From NCBI GenBank assembly GCA_946497145.1, contig CAMMJA010000001.1, positions 85,334-140,126 of the forward strand: 54,793 nt of DNA, read 5' to 3'. Below, piece by piece: positions 18,606-29,999 of the stretch (its first letter is position 1; each line of letters starts with the position of its first letter). The position numbers were made by a program, and so were the translations under genes. The notes beneath the pieces are model-generated. The model worked only from the letters and a program-made list of their open reading frames with translations, had not been told where the DNA came from and did no database searches. This stretch comes from an uncultured Mycoplasmatota bacterium (lineage in GTDB: Bacteria > Bacillota_I > Bacilli_A > RF39 > UBA660).

Positions 18606-20558
18606 ATGTTTGATTTGGTTTCAAAGTATCAACCGAGTGGCGACCAGCCAGAAGCCATTCATCAATTGGTGATGGGAATAAAAAATGGTAGAAAAGAACA
18701 AGTATTATTAGGTGCAACCGGTACTGGTAAAACGTTTACCATTGCCAATGTCATTAAAGAAGTAAATAAACCAACCTTGGTTCTTGCACACAATAAGACG
18801 CTGGCAGGCCAACTTTATTCAGAACTAAAAGAATTATTCCCAAACAATCGTGTGGAATACTTTGTTTCCTATTACGATTATTATCAGCCCGAGGCCTATG
18901 TACCGAGTACAGATACTTACATTGAAAAAGATTCGTCGATCAACGATGAAATCGATGAGTTAAGACATGCAGCGACCAGCAGTTTGCTATCTAGACGTGA
19001 TGTTATCGTGGTAGCCAGTGTTTCTTGTATTTATGGTATTGGGGAAGTAGAAGAATACTTAAATAAAATGTTAACCATCAATGTGGGAGACCAAGTAGAA
19101 AGAAATCAAGTTTTAGTTAAATTGGTAGAAATGATGTACGAAAGAAATGACTTTGACTTTAAGAGGGGAACATTTCGCGTAAAGGGGGACGTCTTAGAAA
19201 TCATTCCTACTTATCAGCGAACGACCGGGTATCGAATCGAATTTTTTGGAGATGAAATTGATCGAATTAGTGAAATTGATTCCCTAACAGGCGTTGTATT
19301 ACATGATAAAAAAACAATTTCTTTATTCCCTGCTAGTCACTTCGTAACCAGTGATGAAAAGTTAAAAAGAGCAGTTCAATCCATTAAAGAAGAGTTAAAA
19401 GTACGATTAGAACAACTAAAACAAGAAAATAAATTATTGGAATACCAACGATTAGAACAACGAACTAACTATGATTTAGAGATGTTGCAAGAAACTGGTT
19501 TTTGTCATGGTATTGAAAACTACTCTAGACACATGGCCGGTAAAAAAGAAGGAGAAACGCCAACAACATTAATGGACTTTTTTCCGGATGATTATTTGTT
19601 GGTTGTCGACGAATCCCATGTTACATTACCACAAGTAAGAGGTATGTACAACGGGGATCGGGCTCGTAAGATGAACTTAGTAGAATATGGTTTTCGCTTA
19701 CCTAGTGCCTTAGATAATAGACCTTTAAAGTTTGAGGAATTTGAACAAAAAATCAACCAAGTAATCTATGTTTCCGCTACACCTGGTGACTATGAACTTG
19801 CGCATACCCATCAACAATTTGTAGAACAAATTATTCGTCCAACAGGACTGTTGGATCCAACCGTAGAAGTAAGAAAAAGTGAAGGTCAAATTGATGATTT
19901 AATTTATGAAATCAAACAACGCATGGAAAAAAATGAACGAACGCTTATTACTACTTTGACGATTCGTATGGCGGAAGAGTTAACCAACTATTTAAAAGAA
20001 CTAGATATTAAAGTAGCATATTTACACACAGAAGTAAAAACTTTAGAACGATTACAGATCATCCATGATCTAAGAGAGGGAAAGTATGATGTGGTAGTTG
20101 GAATCAACTTGTTGCGTGAAGGAATCGATATTCCAGAAGTATCCTTGATTGCTATCTTAGATGCAGACAAGGAAGGATTCTTGCGTAGCAATCGTAGTTT
20201 GATTCAAACGATTGGACGTTGTGCCAGAAATGCCAACGGACACGTAATCATGTATGCCGATAAAATAACAGATAGTATGAAACAAGCCATCGATGAAACT
20301 GCCCGTCGTCGTAAAATTCAAGAGGAGTACAACCGAGTTCATGGAATTACGCCAAGAACCATTCAAAAAGAAATTCGTGAGGTGGTAAGCAACCAAATCA
20401 CGACGGATAAGCCAAAGAAGAAAAAGATGAGCAAACAAGAAAAACTAGAAATGCTAGAAAAAATTGAAACAGAGATGAGAGAAGCGGCAAAAAATCTTGA
20501 CTTTGAACGTGCGATGCAGCTACGAGATATTTTGTTTGAAATGAAAGGGGAACAATGA
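18606..20558 (+). CDS. uvrB: Excinuclease ABC subunit B
   Basis: [29 protein letters not shown]-terminal UVR domain. Confidence 0.98.
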   Translation: MFDLVSKYQPSGDQPEAIHQLVMGIKNGRKEQVLLGATGTGKTFTIANVIKEVNKPTLVLAHNKTLAGQLYSELKELFPNNRVEYFVSYYDYYQPEAYVPSTDTYIEKDSSINDEIDELRHAATSSLLSRRDVIVVASVSCIYGIGEVEEYLNKMLTINVGDQVERNQVLVKLVEMMYERNDFDFKRGTFRVKGDVLEIIPTYQRTTGYRIEFFGDEIDRISEIDSLTGVVLHDKKTISLFPASHFVTSDEKLKRAVQSIKEELKVRLEQLKQENKLLEYQRLEQRTNYDLEMLQETGFCHGIENYSRHMAGKKEGETPTTLMDFFPDDYLLVVDESHVTLPQVRGMYNGDRARKMNLVEYGFRLPSALDNRPLKFEEFEQKINQVIYVSATPGDYELAHTHQQFVEQIIRPTGLLDPTVEVRKSEGQIDDLIYEIKQRMEKNERTLITTLTIRMAEELTNYLKELDIKVAYLHTEVKTLERLQIIHDLREGKYDVVVGINLLREGIDIPEVSLIAILDADKEGFLRSNRSLIQTIGRCARNANGHVIMYADKITDSMKQAIDETARRRKIQEEYNRVHGITPRTIQKEIREVVSNQITTDKPKKKKMSKQEKLEMLEKIETEMREAAKNLDFERAMQLRDILFEMKGEQ

Positions 20559-21394
20559 GCAAGCAGTTTAAAAAAATCTACGTAGAAATTACCAATGCCT
20601 GTAATTTGACTTGCTCTTTTTGTTCTGTTTCGAAAAGAGTGAAAAGAGTAATGTCACCATTAGAATTTGAACATATTTTAACAGAAATTTCTCCATATAC
20701 CGATTATATATACCTCCATGTCAAAGGAGAACCCTTGTTACATCCGCAACTAGATACCCTATTGTCCTTGTGCGAAAAACATAATCTTAAAGTAAACATT
20801 ACGACCAATGGGACATTGTTTCCTTCCGTAGTTTCCACTTTAAAAAAGCATATTTGTCTTCATCAAATCAATTTTTCTTTGCACAGTGAACAGGAAGACG
20901 AAACACTTTATGAACAAATATTTGAAGGAGTAGAACAATTATCCACAGATATTGTGATTATTTATCGTTTTTGGGCATTAAAAGACAACAAATTGAATAA
21001 AAAATCCACAACAATAGTGGATAAATTACAAAAATTTTATCATCTTTCCCCAAAAATAGTGGAAAAAATAAAAAAAGAAAAGCATATTGCTTTGTCTTCC
21101 CATATTTTTGTGGATAAACAAAATCTCTTTGAATGGCCTAGTTTAGAAAATGGAGAACATCAAGAAGAGGGTTATTGTTATGGCCTAAAAAGTCATATTG
21201 CCATTCTTTCAGATGGAACGGTGGTTCCTTGTTGTCTAGACGCAGAGGGAGTAATTGCATTGGGAAATATTTTTCAATATTCGCTTGTAGACATTTTAGA
21301 AAGTAGTCGTGTGAAAAACATCAAATCGAATTTTTCCAATCGTAAGGCAATAGAAGAACTTTGTAGGAATTGTAGTTATAAAAAGCGTTTTTAA
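20555..21394 (+). CDS. Radical SAM protein with SPASM-like C-terminus
   Basis: [10 protein letters not shown] (CxxxCxxC) plus C-terminal Cys cluster [22 protein letters not shown]...CRNC. Confidence 0.9.
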   Translation: MSKQFKKIYVEITNACNLTCSFCSVSKRVKRVMSPLEFEHILTEISPYTDYIYLHVKGEPLLHPQLDTLLSLCEKHNLKVNITTNGTLFPSVVSTLKKHICLHQINFSLHSEQEDETLYEQIFEGVEQLSTDIVIIYRFWALKDNKLNKKSTTIVDKLQKFYHLSPKIVEKIKKEKHIALSSHIFVDKQNLFEWPSLENGEHQEEGYCYGLKSHIAILSDGTVVPCCLDAEGVIALGNIFQYSLVDILESSRVKNIKSNFSNRKAIEELCRNCSYKKRF

Positions 21395-21420
21395 AAGGTA
21401 GCATTTGCTACCTTTTGTAT
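21391..21420. terminator. Terminator hairpin between convergent genes
   Basis: AAAAGGTAGC-ATTT-GCTACCTTTT. Confidence 0.75.
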
Positions 21421-21758
21421 TTTTTATAATATTGTTTTTTTACATCTGTCATACGATCTTGAGAAATTCTTTCACATAATGCTCGTTGTAAAAGAGAACT
21501 GTCGGTATCTTTTGCTAAATCAATTACTGAAATATTATCTTCCTCATTTTTATAATCAACAGGCAAAGCAGTCTCTGTAATTAAGTGATAAGTGAGTTGT
21601 TCTAATATTTTGGCTTTTTCTTGCTGATTGTTTTGTTGATATTCTTGTAATTTTTTTAGCAATTGATAAACAAGTTCTGGTTCTACAATGATTTGTTCCA
21701 TGTTGTAGGTAGAAATGATTTCTCTTACTTTTTTGCGTTGCTTTTTTGTTAGTTCCAT
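21408..21758 (-). CDS. Hypothetical protein, 116 aa
   Basis: Intact ORF with RBS (revcomp of 'actcctttc'), between convergent/divergent conserved genes; no recognised family. Confidence 0.6.
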   Translation of the reverse strand: MELTKKQRKKVREIISTYNMEQIIVEPELVYQLLKKLQEYQQNNQQEKAKILEQLTYHLITETALPVDYKNEEDNISVIDLAKDTDSSLLQRALCERISQDRMTDVKKQYYKKYKR

Positions 21759-21859
21759 AAGGATACTCCTTTCTTGTGCGTTTTATTATACCAAAAAAGT
21801 ATGGTTTTGTAAAACGAAAAAGAACAAAATGTGGTATAATAACTGCTGGGTGATGAAGT

Positions 21860-24667
21860 ATGGACAAGATCATTGTCAAAGGCGCAAGAGAAAACAATTT
21901 AAAAAATATTGATATAGAAATTCCAAAAAATAAATTGACAGTTATGACAGGTGTTTCCGGAAGTGGAAAAAGCTCCCTTGCCTTCGATACCATTTATGCG
22001 GAAGGGCAAAGACGTTATGTAGAAAGTTTGTCTGCTTATGCCAGACAGTTTTTGGGTGGTACAGAAAAACCGGATGTCGACAGCATTGAGGGGCTTTCTC
22101 CAGCCATCAGTATCGATCAAAAGACGACCAGCAAAAATCCTCGTTCTACTGTTGGTACGGTGACGGAAATCTACGATTATTTGCGATTGCTTTTTGCAAG
22201 AATTGGTGTTCCTTATTGCCCAGAACACAAGATTCCCATTACTTCACAAAGTGTCGAAGAAATGGTCAATAAGATTATGGAGTATCCAGTAGGAACAAAG
22301 TTGATTATATACGCTCCAGTCGTACATGGAAGCAAAGGAACCCACAAGGATATTTTAGACCAACTTCGCAAAGATGGATTCGCAAGAGTAAGAGTTAATG
22401 GTGAAATACATGATTTAAGTGAAGATATTGTATTAGAAAAAAATAAAAAAGATGCGATCGATGTCGTAGTAGATAGAATTGTGTTAAAAGAAGAAAGTAG
22501 AAGTCGTCTTCATGAATCGATTGAAATTGCGACGAAGTTGGCTGATGGGAAAGTAGTGATCGAATTTGTAGGAGATAAGGAAGTTGTCTTTTCTGAACAT
22601 TTTGCCTGTCCTTACTGCGAATTTTCACTTCCAGAATTAGAACCAAGAATATTTAGTTTTAATGCTCCCTATGGTGCTTGTCCTGATTGTAAGGGTTTAG
22701 GAATCAAACTGCAAATCGATCCAGATTTGGTCATTCCCAATCCAGAACTTAGCATTAAAGAAGGAGCTATTGTGACATTGGGTGACGACGTTGACAACAT
22801 GTATTTTAAAAAATTAGAATGTGTTTGCAAGCACTATAAAATTGATTTGGAAAAGCCGTTCAAGAAGTTGACCAAAAAAGAAAAGGACATTGTTTTGTAT
22901 GGTAGCCCTGAAAAGATTGAATTTCATTTTCAAACCAAAAGTGGAAATACGATGCACAATGTTGACTATTATGAAGGAATTATCAACAATTTGGAACGTC
23001 GCTATATGGAAACGAGCAGTACGTGGATTAGAGAATGGTTAGAAAATTACATGGTAGAACACGATTGCGATAGTTGCCACGGAGCAAGATTAAACGATAG
23101 TGTTTTATCCGTCTTGGTTGGTAAGAAAAACATCTACGAAGTAACCTGTATGAGCATCAAACAATTGATTCCCTTTTTTGACCATTTAAAATTGACGAAG
23201 GAACAACAAGCAATTGCGGATCTTATATTAAAAGAAATTAAATCACGTTTACAATTTTTATCGAATGTAGGACTAGAGTATTTGACCTTAAGTCGAACTG
23301 CTGGAACATTATCAGGTGGGGAAGCCCAAAGAATTCGTTTGGCAACACAAATTGGATCTCGTTTGACTGGTGTGTTATATGTTTTGGATGAACCAAGTAT
23401 TGGTCTACATCAGCGAGATAATGATCGTTTGATTCGCTCCATGCTCGAAATGCGCGACTTGGGAAATACGTTGATTGTCGTAGAACATGATACCGATACG
23501 ATGTTAGCGAGCGACTTTTTGGTAGACATTGGACCAGGTGCCGGAGATCAGGGTGGTGAAGTAGTGGCTCAAGGAACACCAGAAGAAGTCATGAAGAACG
23601 AAAAAAGTATTACTGGACGTTATTTGAGTGGGAAAGAATGTATTGAAGTTCCAAAAAAGAGAAGAAAAGGAAATAAAAAATATTTGGAAGTCAAAGGTGC
23701 TCAAGAAAATAACTTGAAGAATATCGATGTAAAAATACCACTTGGGACCTTTACTTGTATTACAGGAGTTTCAGGTAGTGGTAAAAGTAGTTTGATTAAC
23801 GAAATTTTATGTAAAGCCGTATCAAATCATCTATACCGTTCCAAAGAAAAACCAGGAAAGCATAAAAAAGTATTAGGAATGGAAAACGTCGATAAATTGG
23901 TAGAAATTTCCCAAAATCCAATCGGACGTACGCCAAGAAGTAACCCTGCAACGTACACGGGCGTGTTCGACGATATCAGAGAACTGTTTACCAATACCAA
24001 AGAAGCCAAGATGTATGGATTTGAAAAGAATCGTTTCTCTTTTAATGTCAAAGGTGGACGATGTGAAGCGTGCCGTGGAGATGGCGTAAAGAAGATTGAG
24101 ATGCATTTTTTACCCGATGTCTACGTTCCTTGTGAGGTGTGTCATGGTACCAGATACAACCAAGAAACACTTAAAATTAAGTACAAAGGAAAAAATATTG
24201 CAGACGTACTCGACATGCGGGTAACAGAAGCGTTGACGTTTTTTGAAAATGTACCCAAAATTAAGACAAAATTACAAGTACTAGAAGATGTAGGACTTGG
24301 ATATATTAAATTAGGACAAAGTGCGCCAACTTTATCTGGTGGAGAAGCCGAACGTGTGAAACTAGCCAAAGAACTTCAAAAACGTGCGACTGGAAAAACA
24401 CTGTTTGTGTTGGATGAACCGACCACTGGATTACATTCAAGCGACATTAAAAGATTGCTTGCAATTCTTCAAAAAATAGTAGATAATAATGATACAGTAG
24501 TCGTGATAGAACATAACTTGGATGTGATCAAAGTAGCAGATTACATCATAGATTTGGGACCAGAAGGTGGAGATTTGGGTGGTGAGATTGTGGCCCAAGG
24601 AACACCAGAAGAAGTATCCAAAGTAGAAAAATCTTATACCGGTCAGTTTTTAAAGAAAATATTATGA
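21860..24667 (+). CDS. uvrA: Excinuclease ABC subunit A
   Basis: Two ABC modules ([15 protein letters not shown]..., [15 protein letters not shown]...), zinc-finger CxxC motifs. Confidence 0.98.
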   Translation: MDKIIVKGARENNLKNIDIEIPKNKLTVMTGVSGSGKSSLAFDTIYAEGQRRYVESLSAYARQFLGGTEKPDVDSIEGLSPAISIDQKTTSKNPRSTVGTVTEIYDYLRLLFARIGVPYCPEHKIPITSQSVEEMVNKIMEYPVGTKLIIYAPVVHGSKGTHKDILDQLRKDGFARVRVNGEIHDLSEDIVLEKNKKDAIDVVVDRIVLKEESRSRLHESIEIATKLADGKVVIEFVGDKEVVFSEHFACPYCEFSLPELEPRIFSFNAPYGACPDCKGLGIKLQIDPDLVIPNPELSIKEGAIVTLGDDVDNMYFKKLECVCKHYKIDLEKPFKKLTKKEKDIVLYGSPEKIEFHFQTKSGNTMHNVDYYEGIINNLERRYMETSSTWIREWLENYMVEHDCDSCHGARLNDSVLSVLVGKKNIYEVTCMSIKQLIPFFDHLKLTKEQQAIADLILKEIKSRLQFLSNVGLEYLTLSRTAGTLSGGEAQRIRLATQIGSRLTGVLYVLDEPSIGLHQRDNDRLIRSMLEMRDLGNTLIVVEHDTDTMLASDFLVDIGPGAGDQGGEVVAQGTPEEVMKNEKSITGRYLSGKECIEVPKKRRKGNKKYLEVKGAQENNLKNIDVKIPLGTFTCITGVSGSGKSSLINEILCKAVSNHLYRSKEKPGKHKKVLGMENVDKLVEISQNPIGRTPRSNPATYTGVFDDIRELFTNTKEAKMYGFEKNRFSFNVKGGRCEACRGDGVKKIEMHFLPDVYVPCEVCHGTRYNQETLKIKYKGKNIADVLDMRVTEALTFFENVPKIKTKLQVLEDVGLGYIKLGQSAPTLSGGEAERVKLAKELQKRATGKTLFVLDEPTTGLHSSDIKRLLAILQKIVDNNDTVVVIEHNLDVIKVADYIIDLGPEGGDLGGEIVAQGTPEEVSKVEKSYTGQFLKKIL

Positions 24668-24677
24668 GGTGAGAAAA

Positions 24678-25106
24678 ATGAAGATGATCGTCAAGGGGAA
24701 AAATAATCAATTGCATATCAATCAGTTCTTTGAATGGTTGATTTACTTGGTTGGTTATACTTTGGTATTTTTAGGAATATCGGCTTTGTTTCGCTCGTTT
24801 AACATCGATAAAAGTTATTATGGATTGTACGGCTTTTTGGCAGTACTGATCATTTCTATCTTGAATAAGACTATCAAGCCCATTTTAGTTCGCTTGACGA
24901 TTCCGATTACTGGACTTACTCTTGGCTTGTTTTATCCTTGTATCAATTTGTTCATTTTAAAACTAACGGACTGGATTTTAGGAAGTCATTTTAACCTAGA
25001 AAATATTTGGATTGCCTTTTTCATTGCGATTTTAATCTCTATCATGAATCTTTTGATGGAAAACTTGATCATCAAACCAATTTTAAGGAAGGTGCGTCAT
25101 GAGTAG
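24678..25106 (+). CDS. Phage-holin-family / YvlD-like membrane protein
   Basis: Four predicted TM segments; LNKTIKPILVRLTIPITGLTLGLFYPCINLFILKLTDW. Confidence 0.75.
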   Translation: MKMIVKGKNNQLHINQFFEWLIYLVGYTLVFLGISALFRSFNIDKSYYGLYGFLAVLIISILNKTIKPILVRLTIPITGLTLGLFYPCINLFILKLTDWILGSHFNLENIWIAFFIAILISIMNLLMENLIIKPILRKVRHE

Positions 25107-25911
25107 AATCGCGTTGGATCTTGGCTTTATTCAAATTTACTGGTATTCTCTGTTCATCTTTTTAGGTATTTTAGCAGCCCTCTTAGTTTGCTACTTTGAA
25201 GTAAAGAAAAAAAAGATCGATCAAACATTCTTTTTCAACATGGTTTTCTATGGAATTATCGTTGCTTTTATTGGGGCAAGATTGTATTATGTCGGGTTTA
25301 ATCTAGATTATTATTTACAAAATCCTATTGAAATACTAGAAGTTTGGAATGGTGGTTTGGCCATTCATGGAGGTATTTTAGCAGCCGGCTTGTTTATTCT
25401 TCTATATTGTAAAAAACATAAACAAAAGACCTTAAAAATTATGGATATTTTGGTTGTGGGACTCATTTTAGGACAAGCAATTGGACGATGGGGAAACTTC
25501 TTTAATCAAGAGGCGTTTGGACAGATTACCACTGAAGCCGCTTTAATTGCAGCCAAAGTACCTCGTTTTATCATTGATCAAATGTATATCAATGGTGCTT
25601 ATCGTCAGCCAACTTTTCTTTACGAATCTATTTGGAACTTGTTTGGTTTTGTCGCCTTATTAATGATACGTAGATATAAATATTTGAAAAATGGCCAACT
25701 TACTGGTGTATATTTGATGTGGTATTCAACAGGAAGATGCATTATTGAGGGGTTCCGCAGTGATAGTTTAATGTTAGGACAGTTTAAAATTGCTCAAATT
25801 GTATCGATTGTTTTGTTTGTAGTTGGTTTGTTTTTATTTTTCTTTTGTAAAAGGGGATCAAGGTTTACGAATTTGTATCGGGAGGAAGAACAAAATGAAG
25901 TTAGATTTTGA
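25099..25911 (+). CDS. lgt: Prolipoprotein diacylglyceryl transferase
   Basis: GGLAIHGGILAAG, GQAIGRWGNFFNQEAFG, GRCIIEGFRSDSL signatures. Confidence 0.96.
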   Translation: MSRIALDLGFIQIYWYSLFIFLGILAALLVCYFEVKKKKIDQTFFFNMVFYGIIVAFIGARLYYVGFNLDYYLQNPIEILEVWNGGLAIHGGILAAGLFILLYCKKHKQKTLKIMDILVVGLILGQAIGRWGNFFNQEAFGQITTEAALIAAKVPRFIIDQMYINGAYRQPTFLYESIWNLFGFVALLMIRRYKYLKNGQLTGVYLMWYSTGRCIIEGFRSDSLMLGQFKIAQIVSIVLFVVGLFLFFFCKRGSRFTNLYREEEQNEVRF

Positions 25912-26815
25912 TGTAGTGATTGTTGGTGCAGGTGTGGCTGGAATGACGGCAGCAATTTATTTGAAAAGAGCAAACATCAATTGTTGTATCGTAGAAAAAG
26001 ATGCACCGGGAGGTCAAATTAACAAGACCTCTACCATCGAAAATTATCCTGGTCTAATCGATATTACAGGGCCAGAATTGGCGTTTCAAATGTACGAACA
26101 ACTTCAAAATTTAAACGCTCCTTATCACTATGGGAACGTATTAGCAATTGAAGATCACAAAGATTATAAAATAGTAAAAACAGATCAAGAAGAACTCACT
26201 TGTAAAGGTGTGATATTGGCCATCGGTCGTGTTCCAAGAAAACTAGGTATTCCATTAGAAGAAGAACTTTCAGGAAAAGGAATTAGTTGGTGTGCCATCT
26301 GTGATGGACCGCTTTATAAAAACTTAAATGTTGCTGTTGTAGGTGGTGGTAACAGCAGTTTAGAAGAAGCGCTTTATCTTGCGCAACTATGTAAGAAAGT
26401 GACGATCATCCATCGAAAAGATACTTTTACCGCTCAACAATATCTCGTTCAGAAAGTTCAAAAAACCAAAAATATTAAAGTGTTGTTTCATACAGAAGTA
26501 GTAGAATTTAAACAAAAAGATCAAAAATTAGATGGTGTTGTATTGCTAAACAATCAAACTCATAAAAAAAGAACGATGAAAGTACAAGGATGCTTCCTCT
26601 ACATTGGATATATTCCAAATACGCAAAACTTTTCTTCTTTAGGAATTTTAAATGCCAATGGCTATATTCAAACAGATGACTCTGGAAGAACCAAAGTGCC
26701 CTTTATTTATGGCGCGGGAGATGTTGTAGAAAAAGAATTGTATCAAATTGTGACAGCGACCAGTTCAGGCGCTGAAGCAGCAACTAGTTTTATTAAAGAT
26801 TTTGAGCATCAATAA
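25895..26815 (+). CDS. trxB: Thioredoxin reductase
   Basis: GAGVAGMTAAIYLKRA FAD motif, SWCAICDGPLYKN redox CxxC, GGGNSSLEEALYL, GAGDVVEKELYQIVTATSSGAEAA. Confidence 0.95.
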   Translation: MKLDFDVVIVGAGVAGMTAAIYLKRANINCCIVEKDAPGGQINKTSTIENYPGLIDITGPELAFQMYEQLQNLNAPYHYGNVLAIEDHKDYKIVKTDQEELTCKGVILAIGRVPRKLGIPLEEELSGKGISWCAICDGPLYKNLNVAVVGGGNSSLEEALYLAQLCKKVTIIHRKDTFTAQQYLVQKVQKTKNIKVLFHTEVVEFKQKDQKLDGVVLLNNQTHKKRTMKVQGCFLYIGYIPNTQNFSSLGILNANGYIQTDDSGRTKVPFIYGAGDVVEKELYQIVTATSSGAEAATSFIKDFEHQ

Positions 26816-26850
26816 AATAGAAAAGCACTTTTGTGAAGTGTTTTTTGTTT
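26815..26850 (+). terminator. Rho-independent terminator
   Basis: AAAAGCACTT-TTGTG-AAGTGTTTTTTG. Confidence 0.6.
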
Positions 26851-26903
26851 GCCAAAATCTGTATATAAAAGTTGACAATGCATGTTAAAGTTATTGGAAA
26901 ATC

Positions 26904-26933
26904 TTGACACGAGGAAGAGTTGAAATTTATAAT
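26904..26933 (+). promoter_or_regulatory. Predicted sigma-A promoter for the 27027 surface protein
   Basis: TTGACA (26904) - 18 nt - TATAAT (26928). Confidence 0.6.
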
Positions 26934-27026
26934 AGTAAAGAATAGAATGTGGAAAATATGACAAAATAAATAACGTCTTTGGATTTATAAGCATGTTGCG
27001 TAATATTGCTAGAGTAGTAGTGGGAT

Positions 27027-28979
27027 ATGAATAAGAGGCAGAAGAAAAAGGAAACGTTTAAAGATTGGTTAAAACGTTTTGTAACGATAAAACACGCATA
27101 CTTGCTACTATTGGTTGTAATTAGTATTGGAATTTGTGGAGTGTACTTTAGTTATGCGCTTTTTAGTGCATCAGTTGAGAAAAAAGGGGCTTTAAACATT
27201 GTGACTGGCAATTTATATACTTATTTGACGAGCGATGCTTTAAATAGCAGTAATCGTATTACGGTTGCGGGATCTACCACCAAAACATTTGATCTTGTTT
27301 TAGAAAACATTAATAGTGTCGATGCAAAATTTAATTTGTATTACAAAGGAACAACTACTTTGCCAAGCACAGTAAAGGTGGGGTATTCTGGTATCAACGA
27401 TGCGCCACCATCAGCAAGTGGAACGACGATATCGAAATATGGTAGTAGTTCGAATAAGAAAACCGTAAGAGTTGTCATCGAAAATAAAAGTTATACTTCT
27501 TATACGATAGAATTTGGAAGTGCAGTAGGACTAAGTAATACTAGTATATCAGTACCAAGTGGCTATACGGCTTTAACACAGGTCGTAGATATTCCAAATG
27601 CTCCAGTGTTAGAAGAAGGTATGATTCCAGTTAGATGGAATGGGAGTTATTGGGTAAAGACAACCTTAACAGATAAAGCATATTATGATTATTCTGATCA
27701 ACAATGGGCGAATGCGGTCATCATGCAGCCATGTGCTAAACGAGGAGATGCTGATCAAGATGGTGTAGTTACGATTGATGATGTCAATTTGGTATTCGCT
27801 TGGGCAGTGGGAGCAGAAACAAAGCCATCAAACGCAGTAAGTTTAGCTGATGTGAACGATGATGGATCGATCAATTCCTTTGATGCTTCGTTGATTCAAA
27901 AAATTGCAAATGGGCAGGTAACTGTATTAGATGGAGAAGAAATCAGTACGAGAGCATGTAAGTATAAGACTCCAGGTGAATATGCTGAAGCGGCTAATAG
28001 TACTATTATCTATATGGAAGATATTCAATCTATGTGGGTATGGATTCCAAGATATGAATACCAATACACGAATTTAGGAACGAGTTATGCAGGAGGAACG
28101 AAGGCACAACCAGGAGAAATAAAAGTGAACTTTTTAGAGGATACGAGAACAAAGGTGACAAGTTCATCTTATAAAGTACATCCTGCCTTTAATTTTGGAG
28201 GAGAAGAACTAGAAGGAATTTGGGTAGGAAAGTTTGAAACTGGCTATCGTCAAGATGGTTGGGACACTAGTTGGACAAAAACCGGAGCCGAAAAAAACAC
28301 GACAGATGAAGATAGAGTAGTGATTAAGCCCAATGTATATAGTTGGAGAAATAATACTTTATCACATATGCATACAGTAGCATTAGCAAACGATTCTCAT
28401 CTTATGAAAAATAGCGAATGGGGAGCGGTGGCATATTTAACACAAAGTCGTTATGGAAAATATGGGAATAGTTCTTATTCGGGCGCAAATAAAGAGGTAT
28501 ATAAGAATTCAAACAATACGTATAAAACAGGATGTTCTGGCGGATCACCTACTGCAACAAGTTCCACAACATGTTATACTTATAGTTCTTCAACGAGTGG
28601 AACAGGGGCAAGTAGTACTGGAACTGTTTATGGCGTTTATGACATGAACGGCGGAACTAGAGAATATACGATGGGAAATTATAATGGGACAATTGGAAGT
28701 TCTGGATTTTCGTCTTTGCCGAATAGTAAGTATTATGATAGATATACTTCAACTACGGTGTCAAGCGCATGTAGTGGAGGTGTTTGTTATGGGCATGCTT
28801 TAAGTGAAACATCTGGTTGGTATAACGACGGAACAGATACGCTTTCTTCTAGTTATCCATGGTATACAAGAGGTGGATACAATGCTGATAGTACTAGTAC
28901 AAGTGGAATATTTCGTATGTACACACGGAATGGGAGTGCTAACGTATCAAATGGTTTTCGCTTTGTTCGAGGAACATAA
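27027..28979 (+). CDS. Surface/secreted protein with N-terminal TM, dockerin-type repeat pair and C-terminal FGE/C-type-lectin-like domain
   Basis: N-terminal TM; GDADQDGVVTIDDVNLVFAWAVG...ADVNDDGSINSFDASLIQKIANG dockerin EF-hand pair; C-terminal YGVYDMNGGTREYTMGN...RGGYNADSTSTSGIFRMYTRNGSANVSNGFRFVRG. Confidence 0.75.
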   Translation: MNKRQKKKETFKDWLKRFVTIKHAYLLLLVVISIGICGVYFSYALFSASVEKKGALNIVTGNLYTYLTSDALNSSNRITVAGSTTKTFDLVLENINSVDAKFNLYYKGTTTLPSTVKVGYSGINDAPPSASGTTISKYGSSSNKKTVRVVIENKSYTSYTIEFGSAVGLSNTSISVPSGYTALTQVVDIPNAPVLEEGMIPVRWNGSYWVKTTLTDKAYYDYSDQQWANAVIMQPCAKRGDADQDGVVTIDDVNLVFAWAVGAETKPSNAVSLADVNDDGSINSFDASLIQKIANGQVTVLDGEEISTRACKYKTPGEYAEAANSTIIYMEDIQSMWVWIPRYEYQYTNLGTSYAGGTKAQPGEIKVNFLEDTRTKVTSSSYKVHPAFNFGGEELEGIWVGKFETGYRQDGWDTSWTKTGAEKNTTDEDRVVIKPNVYSWRNNTLSHMHTVALANDSHLMKNSEWGAVAYLTQSRYGKYGNSSYSGANKEVYKNSNNTYKTGCSGGSPTATSSTTCYTYSSSTSGTGASSTGTVYGVYDMNGGTREYTMGNYNGTIGSSGFSSLPNSKYYDRYTSTTVSSACSGGVCYGHALSETSGWYNDGTDTLSSSYPWYTRGGYNADSTSTSGIFRMYTRNGSANVSNGFRFVRGT

Positions 28980-29007
28980 GATAACTTTTGTTATCTTTTT
29001 TCTTTGA
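28974..29007 (+). terminator. Rho-independent terminator
   Basis: AAGATAAC-TTTT-GTTATCTT + T-tract. Confidence 0.75.
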
Positions 29008-29041
29008 ATTTATAGTATAATAACAGTAAGGAGTGATAGTA

Positions 29042-29998
29042 GTGTACAAGAAAGTTGTGGTCCTAGGAGGAGGAACTGGAATTTCTTATTTGTTAAAGGG
29101 CTTAAAAGATTTTCCTTTAAATATTACGGCTGTGATTACAGTGGCAGACAATGGTAAGTCTACTGGTATCTTAAGAAAGGAATTTAATATTCCGGCAGTG
29201 GGGGATATTAGAAAGGTGATTAGTAATTTATCAAGCATCGATCCATCTATCAAATCGATGATGGAATATCGTTTTAATACATCAAGTGATTTAAATGGTC
29301 ATGCGTTAGGAAACTTAATTTTGACGGCCATGTTAGATATTACAGGTAGTTTGAAAGATTCGATTGCGGCACTTAGCAAATTGCTCGATGTGAAACATAC
29401 TGTTTTACCGATTTCAGAAGATTGTGCTTTGACATTGATGGGTGAAACGATAGAAGGCGATATCATCGAAGGTGAGTCACAAATTACTGCCAGTCATAAA
29501 AAATTTAAAAGGGTGTTCTACAAAGAGGAACCAGAAGTTGTTCCAGAAGTATTAAAGGCATTAGAGGATGCCGATTTGATTATTTTTAGTATGGGTAGTT
29601 TGTATACGAGTATTTTACCCCATTTAATTTGTAAAAAAATTATCGATACGATTGATCATAGCAAAGCCAAACTCATGTATTTATGCAACGCTATGACACA
29701 ACCAGGAGAAACCGATCACTTTGGCGTGAGTGACCACGTTAAGTTGTTGAACGAATATTTGGGAAAGAAAAAAGTTGACGTAGTAGTTGCCAGCAACACG
29801 AAAATCGATGAGACAATTGCTAGAAAATATGAATCAGAAGAACAAAAAGACCCTGTTTTTATCGATCGAAAAGAACTTTCTAATATGAATTTAGAACTAT
29901 TAGAAGATGACCTTCTTACTTTAGCGGAAGATGGAACGTTAAAACACAATGGACTTAAGTTAAGTAGTATCATTTTCTCTTATCTAATGAGGGATTGA
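29042..29998 (+). CDS. yvcK: YvcK family (CofD-like) gluconeogenesis factor
   Basis: VVVLGGGTGISYLLKGLKDFPLNITAVITVADNGKSTG; next to whiA; GTG start 29042 favoured by AAGGAG spacing. Confidence 0.93.
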   Translation: MYKKVVVLGGGTGISYLLKGLKDFPLNITAVITVADNGKSTGILRKEFNIPAVGDIRKVISNLSSIDPSIKSMMEYRFNTSSDLNGHALGNLILTAMLDITGSLKDSIAALSKLLDVKHTVLPISEDCALTLMGETIEGDIIEGESQITASHKKFKRVFYKEEPEVVPEVLKALEDADLIIFSMGSLYTSILPHLICKKIIDTIDHSKAKLMYLCNAMTQPGETDHFGVSDHVKLLNEYLGKKKVDVVVASNTKIDETIARKYESEEQKDPVFIDRKELSNMNLELLEDDLLTLAEDGTLKHNGLKLSSIIFSYLMRD

Positions 29999-29999
29999 T

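Noticed and set aside
25823-25894. Upstream start of trxB at 25823
   Set aside because: The extension overlaps lgt coding sequence; ATG 25895 has an RBS (GGGAGGAAG) and starts the canonical FAD-binding N-terminus.
28453-29007. Alternative-frame plus ORFs 28453..28647 and 28804..29007 within the surface protein
   Set aside because: Out-of-frame readings of the 27027..28979 coding region without their own RBS.
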